12,413 bases of DNA from URNF01 sp045543675 (GCA_045543675.1 JAZPXM010000082.1:1-12413), one strand, 5' to 3'; shown: positions 1 through 6,972, numbered from the stretch's first letter. The notes: a model not told the origin generated them from the sequence alone. Numbers and translations: made by a program.

Positions 1-2
1 CC

Positions 3-578
3 GGTGTGGCGTTTGAATGTGAAGAACAAACGGGTATGCATATTAACGAAGACCACTTCTTGGCGGAAATTATCGACCCCGATACGGGCGAAGTGTTGCC
101 GGAGGGCAGCAAGGGCGAATTGGTGTTCACGGCGTTGGACAAAGAAGCGTTCCCGCTTCTCCGCTACCGCACCCGTGACATTTGTGTGCTTTCCAGAAAG
201 AAATGTTCCTGCGGTCGTACCTTGATCAAAATGGCAAAACCGATGGGCAGAAGCGACGATATGCTGATCATTCGCGGCGTTAACGTGTTCCCGAGCCAGA
301 TCGAAACGGTTTTGCTCAAAGAGGGATATGAACCTAACTACCAGATCGTGATTGACCGCGTCAACAATAATGACACCTTTGACGTTATGGTGGAAATGAA
401 CCCCGAAAAGTTCTCGGATACGGTCAGCGGCGTGACCGCGCAGGAAAAGGCACTGGCGAACGCGTTGAAAGTGATGCTCGGTATCAACCCGAGTGTACAT
501 CTGGTGCCGCCTAAGAGTATTGCGCGTAGTGAAGGTAAAGCGGTGCGTGTAGTAGATAAACGTAAATTGTTTGATTGA
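3..578 (+). CDS. Phenylacetate-CoA ligase (PaaK family), C-terminal part
   Basis: An adenylate-forming ligase that activates aryl acids such as phenylacetate or indoleacetate with ATP and CoA in the cytoplasm. The gene is cut by the left window edge; about 191 codons remain, covering the end of the large domain and the mobile C-terminal domain. Family motifs are clear: RYRTRDI, a CSCG pair just after it, GRSDDMLIIRGVNVFPSQIE as the hinge region, and near the end ARSEGKAVRVVDKR, which carries the lysine expected to be catalytic (the family usually has PRSEGK). The GTG at 6 is only an internal codon, not a start. The ACT-domain gene follows 18 bases later, an arrangement usual in anaerobes, where an indolepyruvate oxidoreductase often lies upstream (outside this window). 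The family is sure; the exact aryl substrate is not. Confidence 0.93.
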   Translation, partial: GVAFECEEQTGMHINEDHFLAEIIDPDTGEVLPEGSKGELVFTALDKEAFPLLRYRTRDICVLSRKKCSCGRTLIKMAKPMGRSDDMLIIRGVNVFPSQIETVLLKEGYEPNYQIVIDRVNNNDTFDVMVEMNPEKFSDTVSGVTAQEKALANALKVMLGINPSVHLVPPKSIARSEGKAVRVVDKRKLFD

Positions 579-596
579 GAAAGGGTGTGCTCGCAT

Positions 597-1028
597 ATGT
601 CTTTAAAACAGTTAACCGTTTTTGTGGAAAATAAAAAAGGCGCCTTGGTGGATATCACGTCCATTTTGGCGACCCATACTATCAATATCCGTGCGTTGTC
701 CATTGCAGATACGCAGGAATTCGGTATTTTGCGCCTGATCGTCAACGATAACGAAACGGCGGTAAAAACTTTGACCGAAGCGGGATATCTCATTAAGATG
801 ACCGACGTTGTCGGTGTAAAGATCGGTGACCAACCGGGCAAATTGTCCAAGGCGTTGGAAGTGTTGGATAAAGCGCATATCAATATGGAGTATATTTATG
901 CGTTTATGACCCGTACCGAAAAACACGCGTACGTGGTAATGCGCGTGGAAGATAACACGGCAGCAGAAACCGCATTGGAAGATGCAGGTTTCCACCTTAT
1001 CACCGACGCGGACGTTGAAAAACTGTAA
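597..1028 (+). CDS. Tandem ACT-domain protein
   Basis: A 143-residue protein made of two ACT domains (about residues 4-68 and 72-138), the small beta-alpha-beta fold that binds amino acids and controls enzymes. The first starts KQLTVFVENKKGALVDIT and the second DVVGVKIGDQPGKLSKALEV; both have the glycine-containing turn before the first helix where ligands bind in this fold. No catalytic domain is fused to it. The ATG at 597 is chosen because GAAAGGG at 579-585 sits upstream of it and the protein then opens directly on the ACT strand; a GTG at 585 in frame overlaps that Shine-Dalgarno and is unlikely. It shares an operon with the PaaK gene, and such pairs are common in clostridia, so a role in sensing an aromatic amino acid and tuning aryl-CoA formation is a fair inference, not shown by the sequence. 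Confidence 0.9.
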   Translation: MSLKQLTVFVENKKGALVDITSILATHTINIRALSIADTQEFGILRLIVNDNETAVKTLTEAGYLIKMTDVVGVKIGDQPGKLSKALEVLDKAHINMEYIYAFMTRTEKHAYVVMRVEDNTAAETALEDAGFHLITDADVEKL

Positions 1029-1037
1029 AACATACAG

Positions 1038-1077
1038 AAAAAAGGGGAATGTACCGTATGGTACATTCCCCTTTTTT
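1038..1077 (+). terminator. Bidirectional intrinsic terminator after the PaaK/ACT operon
   Basis: A perfect 18-bp inverted repeat (1038-1055 with 1060-1077) around the loop GTAT. It begins with six A and ends with six T, so it can stop transcription from either side. It lies 10 bases after the ACT stop codon. Confidence 0.92.
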
Positions 1078-1082
1078 ATAAC

Positions 1083-1168
1083 GGGCGATTCATGAATGGG
1101 AGTAGCGACTATGCCGCTACTCCGTCGACACGCGCTTTGCGCGGTCGCACCTTAAACTTGAATCGCCC
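1083..1168. repeat. Folded palindromic element with two inner hairpins
   Basis: The outer arms GGGCGATTCA (1083-1092) and TGAATCGCCC (1159-1168) are perfect complements. Between them lie two further hairpins: GGAGTAGCG/CGCTACTCC (1099-1107 with 1115-1123), and CGAC-A-CGCGC/GCGCG-GTCG (1126-1135 with 1139-1147, one bulged A). Together they would make a three-way junction in RNA or a cruciform in DNA. The same arms occur as a bare 20-bp palindrome at 12219-12238, so this looks like a dispersed intergenic repeat family with a long and a short form. It carries no open reading frame of note. Function unknown. Confidence 0.7.
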
Positions 1169-1195
1169 CTGCGATACTGCTCATTGTATATTCGT

Positions 1196-1219
1196 AGGGC
1201 AGGGGTTTACTCCTGCCGT
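1196..1219. repeat. Short GC-rich hairpin repeat
   Basis: GGCAGGGG (1198-1205) pairs with CTCCTGCC (1210-1217) around TTTA, with one G-T pair. It follows the larger palindromic element by about 30 bases. I recall similar short hairpins from intergenic repeats of clostridial genomes, but there is only one copy here, so the repeat status is inference. Confidence 0.4.
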
Positions 1220-1235
1220 TTCAACGCCGGTTCCT

Positions 1236-1276
1236 AAAAAAGTTTAGCGGTTTTTCCGCTAAATCCCCACTTTTTT
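1236..1276 (+). terminator. Terminator-like hairpin upstream of the DUF6809-like gene
   Basis: TTTAGCGG (1243-1250) and CCGCTAAA (1256-1263) form a perfect 8-bp stem around five T. Flanking AAAAAAG and CTTTTTT can extend the stem on either side of a bulged TCCCCA. A T-rich stretch follows to 1284. The T run is offset from the core stem by seven bases, so this is an imperfect terminator. It may insulate the small gene downstream from upstream transcription. No gene lies between this and the terminator at 1038-1077. Confidence 0.4.
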
Positions 1277-1288
1277 ATTTTTTTGATA

Positions 1289-1294
1289 TATACT
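1289..1294 (+). promoter_or_regulatory. Possible -10 box for the DUF6809-like gene
   Basis: TATACT lies 32 bases before the ATG at 1327 and would give a leader of roughly 26 bases that keeps the AGGGGGA ribosome site. No convincing -35 box is seen 16-18 bases upstream, so the call rests on the -10 box and the position only. Confidence 0.3.
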
Positions 1295-1326
1295 TTTGTT
1301 ATCGTAATTTTTTAGGGGGATTGTCT

Positions 1327-1608
1327 ATGTCAATACTGGAAGAATTATACAATGGTAACATTGACCCATCGGAAAAATATATGCGTGGCGATAGCGTGTT
1401 TCGAAAAACATATAATGAGTTGGTACACCAAATGGATACACTGGCTGCCACATTGACCGATACACAAAAAGAGATGTTCGAAAAAATAGAAGATACCGAA
1501 GCAGAACTTCGGTATCTTTCAGAAAAAAGCAGATTTATAGAAGGATTTTGTCTTGGAGCGCAATTACAAGGTGAAATATTACGGTGGGAAAACTCCCCAT
1601 ATATTTAG
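1327..1608 (+). CDS. Small DUF6809-like protein
   Basis: A 93-residue acidic, mostly helical protein. The opening SILEELYNGNIDPSEKYMR followed by a helical pair with many E, K and L and a GFCLGAQL stretch near the end resembles clostridial proteins grouped as DUF6809, as I recall them. No function is established for that family. Residues 30-70 look like a coiled coil; there is no signal peptide or membrane segment, so it should be cytoplasmic. The ATG at 1327 is preferred over the in-frame TTG at 1321 because AGGGGGA at 1314-1320 is six bases before the ATG and would touch the TTG. Its stop codon is two bases from the stop of the convergent gene, with no terminator between. Base use is more AT-rich than in the metabolic genes around it, which hints at a mobile or accessory origin. 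Confidence 0.75.
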   Translation: MSILEELYNGNIDPSEKYMRGDSVFRKTYNELVHQMDTLAATLTDTQKEMFEKIEDTEAELRYLSEKSRFIEGFCLGAQLQGEILRWENSPYI

Positions 1609-1610
1609 AA

Positions 1611-3455
1611 TCATTCCAAACCCAACAACAAACCGTATCCGATACCCATCAGAATTTCTGCAACGGTCCAGCCGCTTTCTACGGCACACGGTCCCCAACC
1701 CACGTCGTGGGGCATACCAAACCCTTCGCGGCGATCAAGATCGATACCGCGACACCAAGCGCCGTCTAACAACGGGTTTTCGCTTTTCATCTGCACGTTG
1801 GTCATAAAGGCGACGATCTCCTGCCACAAGGTGCGGAACGTTTCGTCTTTGGTAACTTTGTACGCATACGCGAATGCGAGTGGTAACCAGTTTGCCGAAT
1901 ACAACAGGTCGGCAACGGGGTCGCCGTTGTTGGCAAGCAGGGACGACTCGGTGTTTGCCGTACGGGAACGGTTGGCTTTATACCCCGTGTCGTATTCCAT
2001 ATAGCCACCGCGCGGATGCTTGTGGGTTTCTAAACTTTCCAATACCGTATATAAATACTGTTTGTGTTTTTCTTCACCCGTCACTTCGTAAAGGCAGGCA
2101 AGCGGCAGAATAAGACGGCATAGTTCCTGCGTTTCGCTGTGCTCGCGTTTGGTATCGGGAAACGCTTGCATTAACGTTTCGACGCCTTTTTGGGCGGTAT
2201 CGAGATAATCACGTCTACCCGTCAAGCCGTACGCCATAGCCAGCACCGCCATATAATACCCGTTGTGATGTGCACAAGGGAAGTCGGACGGGGTGTTGTG
2301 CAGTTGTTCCATACGTTCTTGGGGCATTGTTTGTATATCGGTGCGGCTGACACGTAAGCCGTCGGTACCGGTGGTTTTCACCAAAAAGTCCAAATTATCG
2401 CACACGATATCCAGATAGGTGCGGTCATCGGTCAACTGCATATATAACAGCGTGCCGAGTATGGCGCGTGCGACGTCATCGCCGTAGCAGACGCCGAAAG
2501 CATTGGTGGTCCAGCGCAACATACCTTTGTACACCCCGTCGTGTACGGTCATTTTTTCAAAGCAGAATGTCTGTGTGTTTTTAAAACGGATAAGTGACCG
2601 CTCATTTTTGTGTAACAACCAGTCGAACATACACGCGGCACCCACTTCACCCGCGCAATCGGCGCGTATCTCAATCGCTTTGCGCTGATAGCCGTCGGGG
2701 GAGATGTTGTGTGCCAACCCTTCGTACACGCCGTCTGCACCGTCCTTGATAAACAAGTCCATATTATCAAACCAGCGCATACCGCGACAAAACGTCTCTG
2801 CAGCGGGCACTATCGGGTTATCCATTGTGACAATGGGGTCAAGTGATACGGTCACCTTTTTGCCTATAAGGAACGAGAGAATATATGCGGCAACCGCTTC
2901 CCACCGTTTCGCCGGTGCAAACCGCGCCGTGTGGAAATTGCACAGACGGATATTGCTGATCAGCGTGTTATCGTCATTGTGCCATAATACCCAATCGGTT
3001 TTCGGCAGGTCAGGAATTTCGTTTGTATGGTCGTGTTCAATGATATGTCCGCCGCACAGTAAAATGGGGCGGGCGTTTTCTTCCATAATGGCGTATACCA
3101 TACGGGTGTTCGCGCGGTCATCCAGCAAATCGCCTGCGCACAGCGTTTCTATTTGGTCACCGACGTATACAAGACGGTCGGAAACCGTACTGCGCGAAGA
3201 AGCGGGTTGCGCCAACCCAATGGAAGCGCAAAATTCAGCAAACACGCGTTTCCCCGCTTTGCGTTCCGCTTCAATATGTAATCGCAGGTCGATGGGCATA
3301 CATAGCGCGTCGCCCGTAGCACCGCCTAAGATGGCGTAGGCATCATAAAAGCCAATGTTTTCAGCTGTATCCGCCGTAAAAACATCCACCGTCGCGTGTT
3401 GTTTTAACAAACGGCACAAATCGTTATCTTTTTGGGTGATGACCGCGATTTTCAT
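1611..3455 (-). CDS. Two-domain protein: GATase-like N-terminus plus alpha/alpha-toroid (glycosidase-like) C-terminus
   Basis: A 614-residue cytoplasmic protein of unassigned function. Residues 1 to about 200 look like a flavodoxin/class I amidotransferase-like fold: MKIAVITQ opening, AYAILGGATGD, a central RVFAEFCASIGLA where a nucleophile elbow would sit, and a later LCGGHIIEHDHT. Such domains accompany some carbohydrate enzymes. From about residue 205 to the end the sequence has regularly spaced helical hairpins rich in W, Y and G (for example GVYKGMLRWTTNAFG, HHNGYYMAVLAMAYGLTGRRDY, CRLILPLACLYEVTGEEKH, GCGP-like VGWGPCAVESGW), as expected of the six-hairpin glycosidase superfamily. I cannot name catalytic residues. 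There is no signal peptide. ATG at 3455 is chosen because AGGAG (3468-3464) is eight bases upstream; an in-frame GTG at 3461 is too close. It follows the malic enzyme gene by 21 bases and is probably co-transcribed with it. No leftward terminator follows. Confidence 0.7.
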   Translation of the reverse strand: MKIAVITQKDNDLCRLLKQHATVDVFTADTAENIGFYDAYAILGGATGDALCMPIDLRLHIEAERKAGKRVFAEFCASIGLAQPASSRSTVSDRLVYVGDQIETLCAGDLLDDRANTRMVYAIMEENARPILLCGGHIIEHDHTNEIPDLPKTDWVLWHNDDNTLISNIRLCNFHTARFAPAKRWEAVAAYILSFLIGKKVTVSLDPIVTMDNPIVPAAETFCRGMRWFDNMDLFIKDGADGVYEGLAHNISPDGYQRKAIEIRADCAGEVGAACMFDWLLHKNERSLIRFKNTQTFCFEKMTVHDGVYKGMLRWTTNAFGVCYGDDVARAILGTLLYMQLTDDRTYLDIVCDNLDFLVKTTGTDGLRVSRTDIQTMPQERMEQLHNTPSDFPCAHHNGYYMAVLAMAYGLTGRRDYLDTAQKGVETLMQAFPDTKREHSETQELCRLILPLACLYEVTGEEKHKQYLYTVLESLETHKHPRGGYMEYDTGYKANRSRTANTESSLLANNGDPVADLLYSANWLPLAFAYAYKVTKDETFRTLWQEIVAFMTNVQMKSENPLLDGAWCRGIDLDRREGFGMPHDVGWGPCAVESGWTVAEILMGIGYGLLLGLE

Positions 3456-3476
3456 AAACACATCTCCTGTTGCGTT

Positions 3477-4649
3477 TTAAATACGTGCAACCCCCGTATC
3501 TCTCGCCGCTTGCGCGACCGCTTTGGCTACCGTTTTGCCGATACGCTCGTCAAAAGCAAACGGCATAATGTAGTCTTCGCGCAGTTCTTCGTCGGAAACC
3601 AAAGATGCAATAGCAAGGGAAGCCGCCATCTGCATTTCTTCATTGATATCCGAGGCGCGCACGTCCAAAGCGCCGCGGAAGATACCGGGGAATGCCATTA
3701 CGTTATTGATTTGGTTGGGGAAATCCGAGCGACCCGTACCCACAACACGCGCACCGGCGGCTTTTGCCTTGTCCGGCATAATTTCGGGAACGGGATTTGC
3801 CATCGGGAACACGATGGCATCGGTGTTCATCGAACGGATCATATCTTCGTCCACCACGTTGGGTGCGGATACACCGATAAACACGTCAGCGCCTTTAATG
3901 GCATCTTTTAATGTGCCTTTTAATAAGGCGCGGTTGGTAACTTTGCTTATTTCCGCGTGTGCGGCGTTTAAAGTGTCGTCACCCTCGCAGATAATACCGA
4001 AACGGTCTACCATGGTGAGATCTTTGACACCCAATTTCAACAGATGTTTACCTATAGCGATACCTGCAGACCCTGCGCCGTTGATAACGCATTTGATATC
4101 CGCAATATTTTTTTGGGTCAAACGCAGGGCGTTTAACAGCGCCGCACCTACCACTACGGCAGTACCGTGCTGGTCGTCGTGGAATACGGGAATATCGCAG
4201 ATTTCTTTTAATTTTTTCTCGATTTCAAAACAACGCGGTGCGGAAATATCTTCTAAGTTGATGCCGCCGAAACTGCCCGATAGCAGATAAATGGTGCGTA
4301 CCAGTTCGTCTACGTCCTTAGAACGCAAGCACAGCGGGAACGCGTCCACACCTGCAAATTCTTTGAACAGCACGCATTTACCTTCCATCACCGGCATACC
4401 TGCTTCGGGACCGATATCTCCCAATCCCAATACGGCGGTGCCGTCGGTAATGACCGCTACCGTATTCCAACGGCGGGTCAGTTCAAAGGATTTGTTATAG
4501 TCGTTTTTAATCGCCAGACACGGTTCGGCAACACCGGGGGTGTAGGCAATAGACAGTTGCTCTTTGTTTTTGACGGGGGTGCGTGAAGTGACTTCGATCT
4601 TACCCGCCCATTCGTAGTGTTGTTGTAATGCTTTTTCTTTAATATCCAT
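3477..4649 (-). CDS. NAD(P)-dependent malic enzyme (small bacterial type)
   Basis: Converts malate to pyruvate and CO2 with reduction of NAD(P), using a divalent metal. The 390 residues match the short bacterial form. Visible motifs: SIAYTPGVAEPC with Tyr36 and MEGKCVLFKEFAGVDAFP with Lys91 as the expected acid/base pair; NLEDISAP (Glu133, Asp134) and FHDDQHGTA (Asp158, Asp159) as metal ligands; the dinucleotide motif NGAGSAG at 190-196; and MVDRFG (Asp215) at the end of the second strand, which favours NAD over NADP, though that is not certain. ATTAGT-like alternatives to the start are absent: ATG at 4649 has AAGGAGA seven to eight bases upstream. The gene has its own strong promoter at 4695-4668 and leads the following toroid-protein gene. 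The neighbouring Ldh2-family dehydrogenase could supply or consume malate. Confidence 0.95.
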   Translation of the reverse strand: MDIKEKALQQHYEWAGKIEVTSRTPVKNKEQLSIAYTPGVAEPCLAIKNDYNKSFELTRRWNTVAVITDGTAVLGLGDIGPEAGMPVMEGKCVLFKEFAGVDAFPLCLRSKDVDELVRTIYLLSGSFGGINLEDISAPRCFEIEKKLKEICDIPVFHDDQHGTAVVVGAALLNALRLTQKNIADIKCVINGAGSAGIAIGKHLLKLGVKDLTMVDRFGIICEGDDTLNAAHAEISKVTNRALLKGTLKDAIKGADVFIGVSAPNVVDEDMIRSMNTDAIVFPMANPVPEIMPDKAKAAGARVVGTGRSDFPNQINNVMAFPGIFRGALDVRASDINEEMQMAASLAIASLVSDEELREDYIMPFAFDERIGKTVAKAVAQAARDTGVARI

Positions 4650-4667
4650 TAAAAAATCTCCTTTTTC

Positions 4668-4695
4668 AGTATAACACCGCGCATTTGCTTGTCAA
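4668..4695 (-). promoter_or_regulatory. Strong promoter of the malic enzyme gene
   Basis: Read on the minus strand: TTGACA (4695-4690), 16 bases, then TATACT (4673-4668), with TG one base before the -10 (extended -10). Transcription would start near 4661, leaving a leader of only about 13 bases that begins almost at the GGAG of the ribosome site. Confidence 0.8.
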
Positions 4696-4739
4696 TGACA
4701 TACAAACAATCACGGACGAAATGCAAAGTGGTTTCGGAT

Positions 4740-5864
4740 TTAGTTATAAGAACTGGAAGCCGTGTCAGCAAACTGTACATCACCCAGATAACTGACAGGG
4801 TCAAGACCGACGTAGCGGCACATATCAAACATTTCCGCCACCGTGTTGATGTTGACGTCGATACCGTTTGCCAAGCGGTCTGCTTTTGCAAAGATCTCCT
4901 TTTCGCCGTGGGTGTAAATACGGGTAGCACCTTCGGACTTGGGCGAATCGCGCAGTTCCTGCAAGAAAGTGGAAAGATGTTCTTTGATAGCGTCAGGATC
5001 GCCGAATACTTTCGGGTCAATGGCGATAAAGCCGTGGCAGGTGCCGCCTTTGCCGCCCGTATGGGTATGGTTGGACGTAAGACCCATAGACAAAATGGAA
5101 CAGAAAATTTCACAGAACATACCGTATCCGTAGCCCTTGTGACCGCCTAACTGTTCGGTCTCACCGCCCAGCGGCATAATACCGCCGCCGTTTTTGGCAA
5201 CGATGTTGGCAAGTACGTCTTTGGCATCCGACGACCCGTGTCCCGTTGCATCCAATGCCCACCCATCGGGTAGGGGCTTATGTAACTTGTTGTAGATTTC
5301 CAGTTTGCCGCGGGTGACCACCGTGGTGGACGCGTCGAAGAAAAAGTCGTACGGCTGAGCGGGCATCGCTACGGCGATCGGGTTACTGCCGAGCATCGCC
5401 AGACGGCCGAACGTAGGCACCATAATGGCTTCACTGTTGGTCATTGCCATACCGATAAGACCGGCATCACACGCCATTTTTGCGTAAAAGCCCGCAATGC
5501 CGAAATGGTTGGAATTGCGGACGGTAACCACCGCCATACCCGTTTTCTTGGCTTTTTCGATAGCAATGGACATAGCCTTGTGGGAGATAAGCTGTCCCAT
5601 ACCGTCGTTGCCTTCAATAACAGCGGAAACGGGGGTTTCAAATACCACCTCGGGTTTGGCATCTACTTTGATGAGTCCCTTTTCAATGCCTTTGTGATAA
5701 CGGGCGAGACGTTGCATACCGTGCGACTCAATGCCGTATAGGTCGGACAGCAGTAACACGTCGGTAATAATGCGGCTTTCGTCGGGGGAAAAGCCGAATT
5801 TGCCGAAGCAGTCAAGACAGAATTTTTCTAAGGTTTCATAAGAATAGCGGATATATTCACTCAT
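4740..5864 (-). CDS. Ldh2-family malate/lactate-type dehydrogenase
   Basis: A 374-residue NAD(P)-dependent 2-hydroxyacid oxidoreductase of the Ldh2/MDG2 family (malate, L-lactate, ureidoglycolate and sulfolactate dehydrogenases), cytoplasmic. The family signatures are LYGIESHGMQRLARY, with His48, and VRNSNHFGIAGFYA, with His120, the two conserved histidines; later stretches LGSNPIAVAMP, GGHKGYGYGM and GGTCHGFIAID belong to the same family. Substrate cannot be set from sequence alone; the malic enzyme next door makes malate or lactate the most likely. The start is ATG 5864, with GAAAGGTG (5880-5873) eight bases upstream; an in-frame ATG at 5918 would add 18 unlike residues and lies in the promoter. 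No terminator is seen after its stop, so it may read through into the malic enzyme gene despite that gene's own promoter. Confidence 0.9.
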   Translation of the reverse strand: MSEYIRYSYETLEKFCLDCFGKFGFSPDESRIITDVLLLSDLYGIESHGMQRLARYHKGIEKGLIKVDAKPEVVFETPVSAVIEGNDGMGQLISHKAMSIAIEKAKKTGMAVVTVRNSNHFGIAGFYAKMACDAGLIGMAMTNSEAIMVPTFGRLAMLGSNPIAVAMPAQPYDFFFDASTTVVTRGKLEIYNKLHKPLPDGWALDATGHGSSDAKDVLANIVAKNGGGIMPLGGETEQLGGHKGYGYGMFCEIFCSILSMGLTSNHTHTGGKGGTCHGFIAIDPKVFGDPDAIKEHLSTFLQELRDSPKSEGATRIYTHGEKEIFAKADRLANGIDVNINTVAEMFDMCRYVGLDPVSYLGDVQFADTASSSYN

Positions 5865-5895
5865 ACAAAACACACCTTTCCTTATAATTAAATCC

Positions 5896-5918
5896 AGTAT
5901 AACACAAATCGCTGTCAA
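5896..5918 (-). promoter_or_regulatory. Probable promoter of the dehydrogenase gene (extended -10)
   Basis: On the minus strand TGTTATACT holds an extended -10 (TATACT at 5901-5896). A TTGACA at 5918-5913 is present but only 11 bases away, too close for a normal -35, so the -10 with TG is the main evidence. Start would be near 5889, leaving the GAAAGGTG site intact. Confidence 0.5.
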
Positions 5919-5993
5919 GAAAAAGAAAACAGCGGTTTTTTATGGTAGAAAAACGGCGTGTTTTTTTGGTACAAATGCACAAAAAGGAAAGCA

Positions 5994-6022
5994 TTTACAT
6001 TGTTGCTAACATATGGTAAAAT
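5994..6022 (+). promoter_or_regulatory. Promoter of the membrane-protein gene
   Basis: TTTACA (5994-5999), 17 bases, TAAAAT (6017-6022). Start of transcription would be near 6029, just before the AGGGGTG ribosome site. It excludes the ATG at 6013, which lies between the two boxes. Confidence 0.7.
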
Positions 6023-6042
6023 GCATATATAGGGGTGATATT

Positions 6043-6969
6043 TTGAAACAGAATACAGCGTTGAATGTTTGCGGTATCGTGGCGGCGGTACTGCTGTCGG
6101 TTTTGTTGTTTGTGGTGTTGATAGTGACACCGATCGCGGCGACGGTGCAACAACTGACCGTACCGGACAATCTGTCCGATATGCTCGAGGAGATAGATTA
6201 TACCGAAATTGTCAAAGAAAACAAGGGCTTTCAGCAACAGGTAAAAGAAATGGGACTCCCCGCGGAAGTGATTAACCAGGCAATGCATCTGGATGTTGTG
6301 GAGGAAATCACCACGTTGTATGAGCAGGACCTGAATGCGGTGTTGGACGGTACGGATGCTTCGACACAGTTTACCCGTGAAGCGGTGATGGGTATTTTTC
6401 TGGAAAATGCCGATGAGATCGCGACGTTTGCCAAAGAATACATACCCGCCGCCGCCAAGGTAGATCGGAAAATATTAGAAAAACAGGTAGAAAAAGTCGT
6501 GAAAGAACGCGGTGGTGCGGTGGTGGAATTTTTGCCGCCCGCTAAAGAACTTGCCCAAAAGGTGGGCGCCGCGCAAACGGCAAACGGGGATCTGACATCG
6601 TTACAAAAAGCGATAACGTTTGTGCGTGAAACGCTGATGCTGATTTTGTATATATCGCTTGGCGTACTGACGGCGTTATTACTGGCGGTGCGGTGGCGTT
6701 ACCTGCGTTGCTGTTTGTGGGCGGGGGTCACCTTCGCGGGCGGCGGTTTGGTGACCGCATTGGTAGCACTGGGTATCGGCGGATTGTTTTCGTTGCTTTC
6801 CACCGCAGTGCCTGCCGGAGTAGTAGGCTTTTTGGCGCCGTTACGTTTTATTTTTGCGAATTCGTTGTACGCGTTTGCTATTATTTACGGTGGTGTCGGT
6901 GTGGTTTTATTGGCAACTTTCATTGTTGCAACCTATTTGTTTAAGCAAGAACCAAAAACCGCAGAATAA
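6043..6969 (+). CDS. Unrecognised membrane protein with a large extracytoplasmic helical domain
   Basis: I do not recognise a family. The 308-residue product has one N-terminal membrane segment (about 9-32), a polar, E/K/Q-rich helical region (about 33-195) and three further hydrophobic segments (about 197-216, 222-256 and 275-300), ending in a short charged tail KQEPKTAE. With four segments and a short K-containing N-terminus, the middle region is probably outside the membrane. The N-terminal segment is followed by a stretch that lacks a lipobox, so it is not a lipoprotein. TTG at 6043 is chosen as start: AGGGGTG (6031-6037) is five bases upstream, and the alternative ATG at 6013 sits inside the promoter. 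It is divergent from the dehydrogenase gene. No terminator follows; the next promoter begins four bases after its stop. Coding is secure, function is open. Confidence 0.8.
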   Translation: MKQNTALNVCGIVAAVLLSVLLFVVLIVTPIAATVQQLTVPDNLSDMLEEIDYTEIVKENKGFQQQVKEMGLPAEVINQAMHLDVVEEITTLYEQDLNAVLDGTDASTQFTREAVMGIFLENADEIATFAKEYIPAAAKVDRKILEKQVEKVVKERGGAVVEFLPPAKELAQKVGAAQTANGDLTSLQKAITFVRETLMLILYISLGVLTALLLAVRWRYLRCCLWAGVTFAGGGLVTALVALGIGGLFSLLSTAVPAGVVGFLAPLRFIFANSLYAFAIIYGGVGVVLLATFIVATYLFKQEPKTAE

Positions 6970-6972
6970 TAC

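Noticed and set aside
338..883. Long minus-strand frame across the PaaK and ACT genes
   Set aside because: It spans the boundary of two well-supported plus-strand genes, has no ribosome site and no recognisable protein features; it is a shadow frame.
2704..3339. Plus-strand frame opposite the toroid-protein gene
   Set aside because: It lies wholly within the minus-strand gene and its product is rich in S, R and P with no domain features.
3643..4290. Long plus-strand frame opposite the malic enzyme gene
   Set aside because: Malic enzyme motifs are complete on the minus strand in this stretch; the plus frame has no family features.
6013..6042. ATG at 6013 as start of the membrane protein
   Set aside because: It lies between the -35 and -10 boxes and has no Shine-Dalgarno sequence; the TTG at 6043 has one at the right distance.
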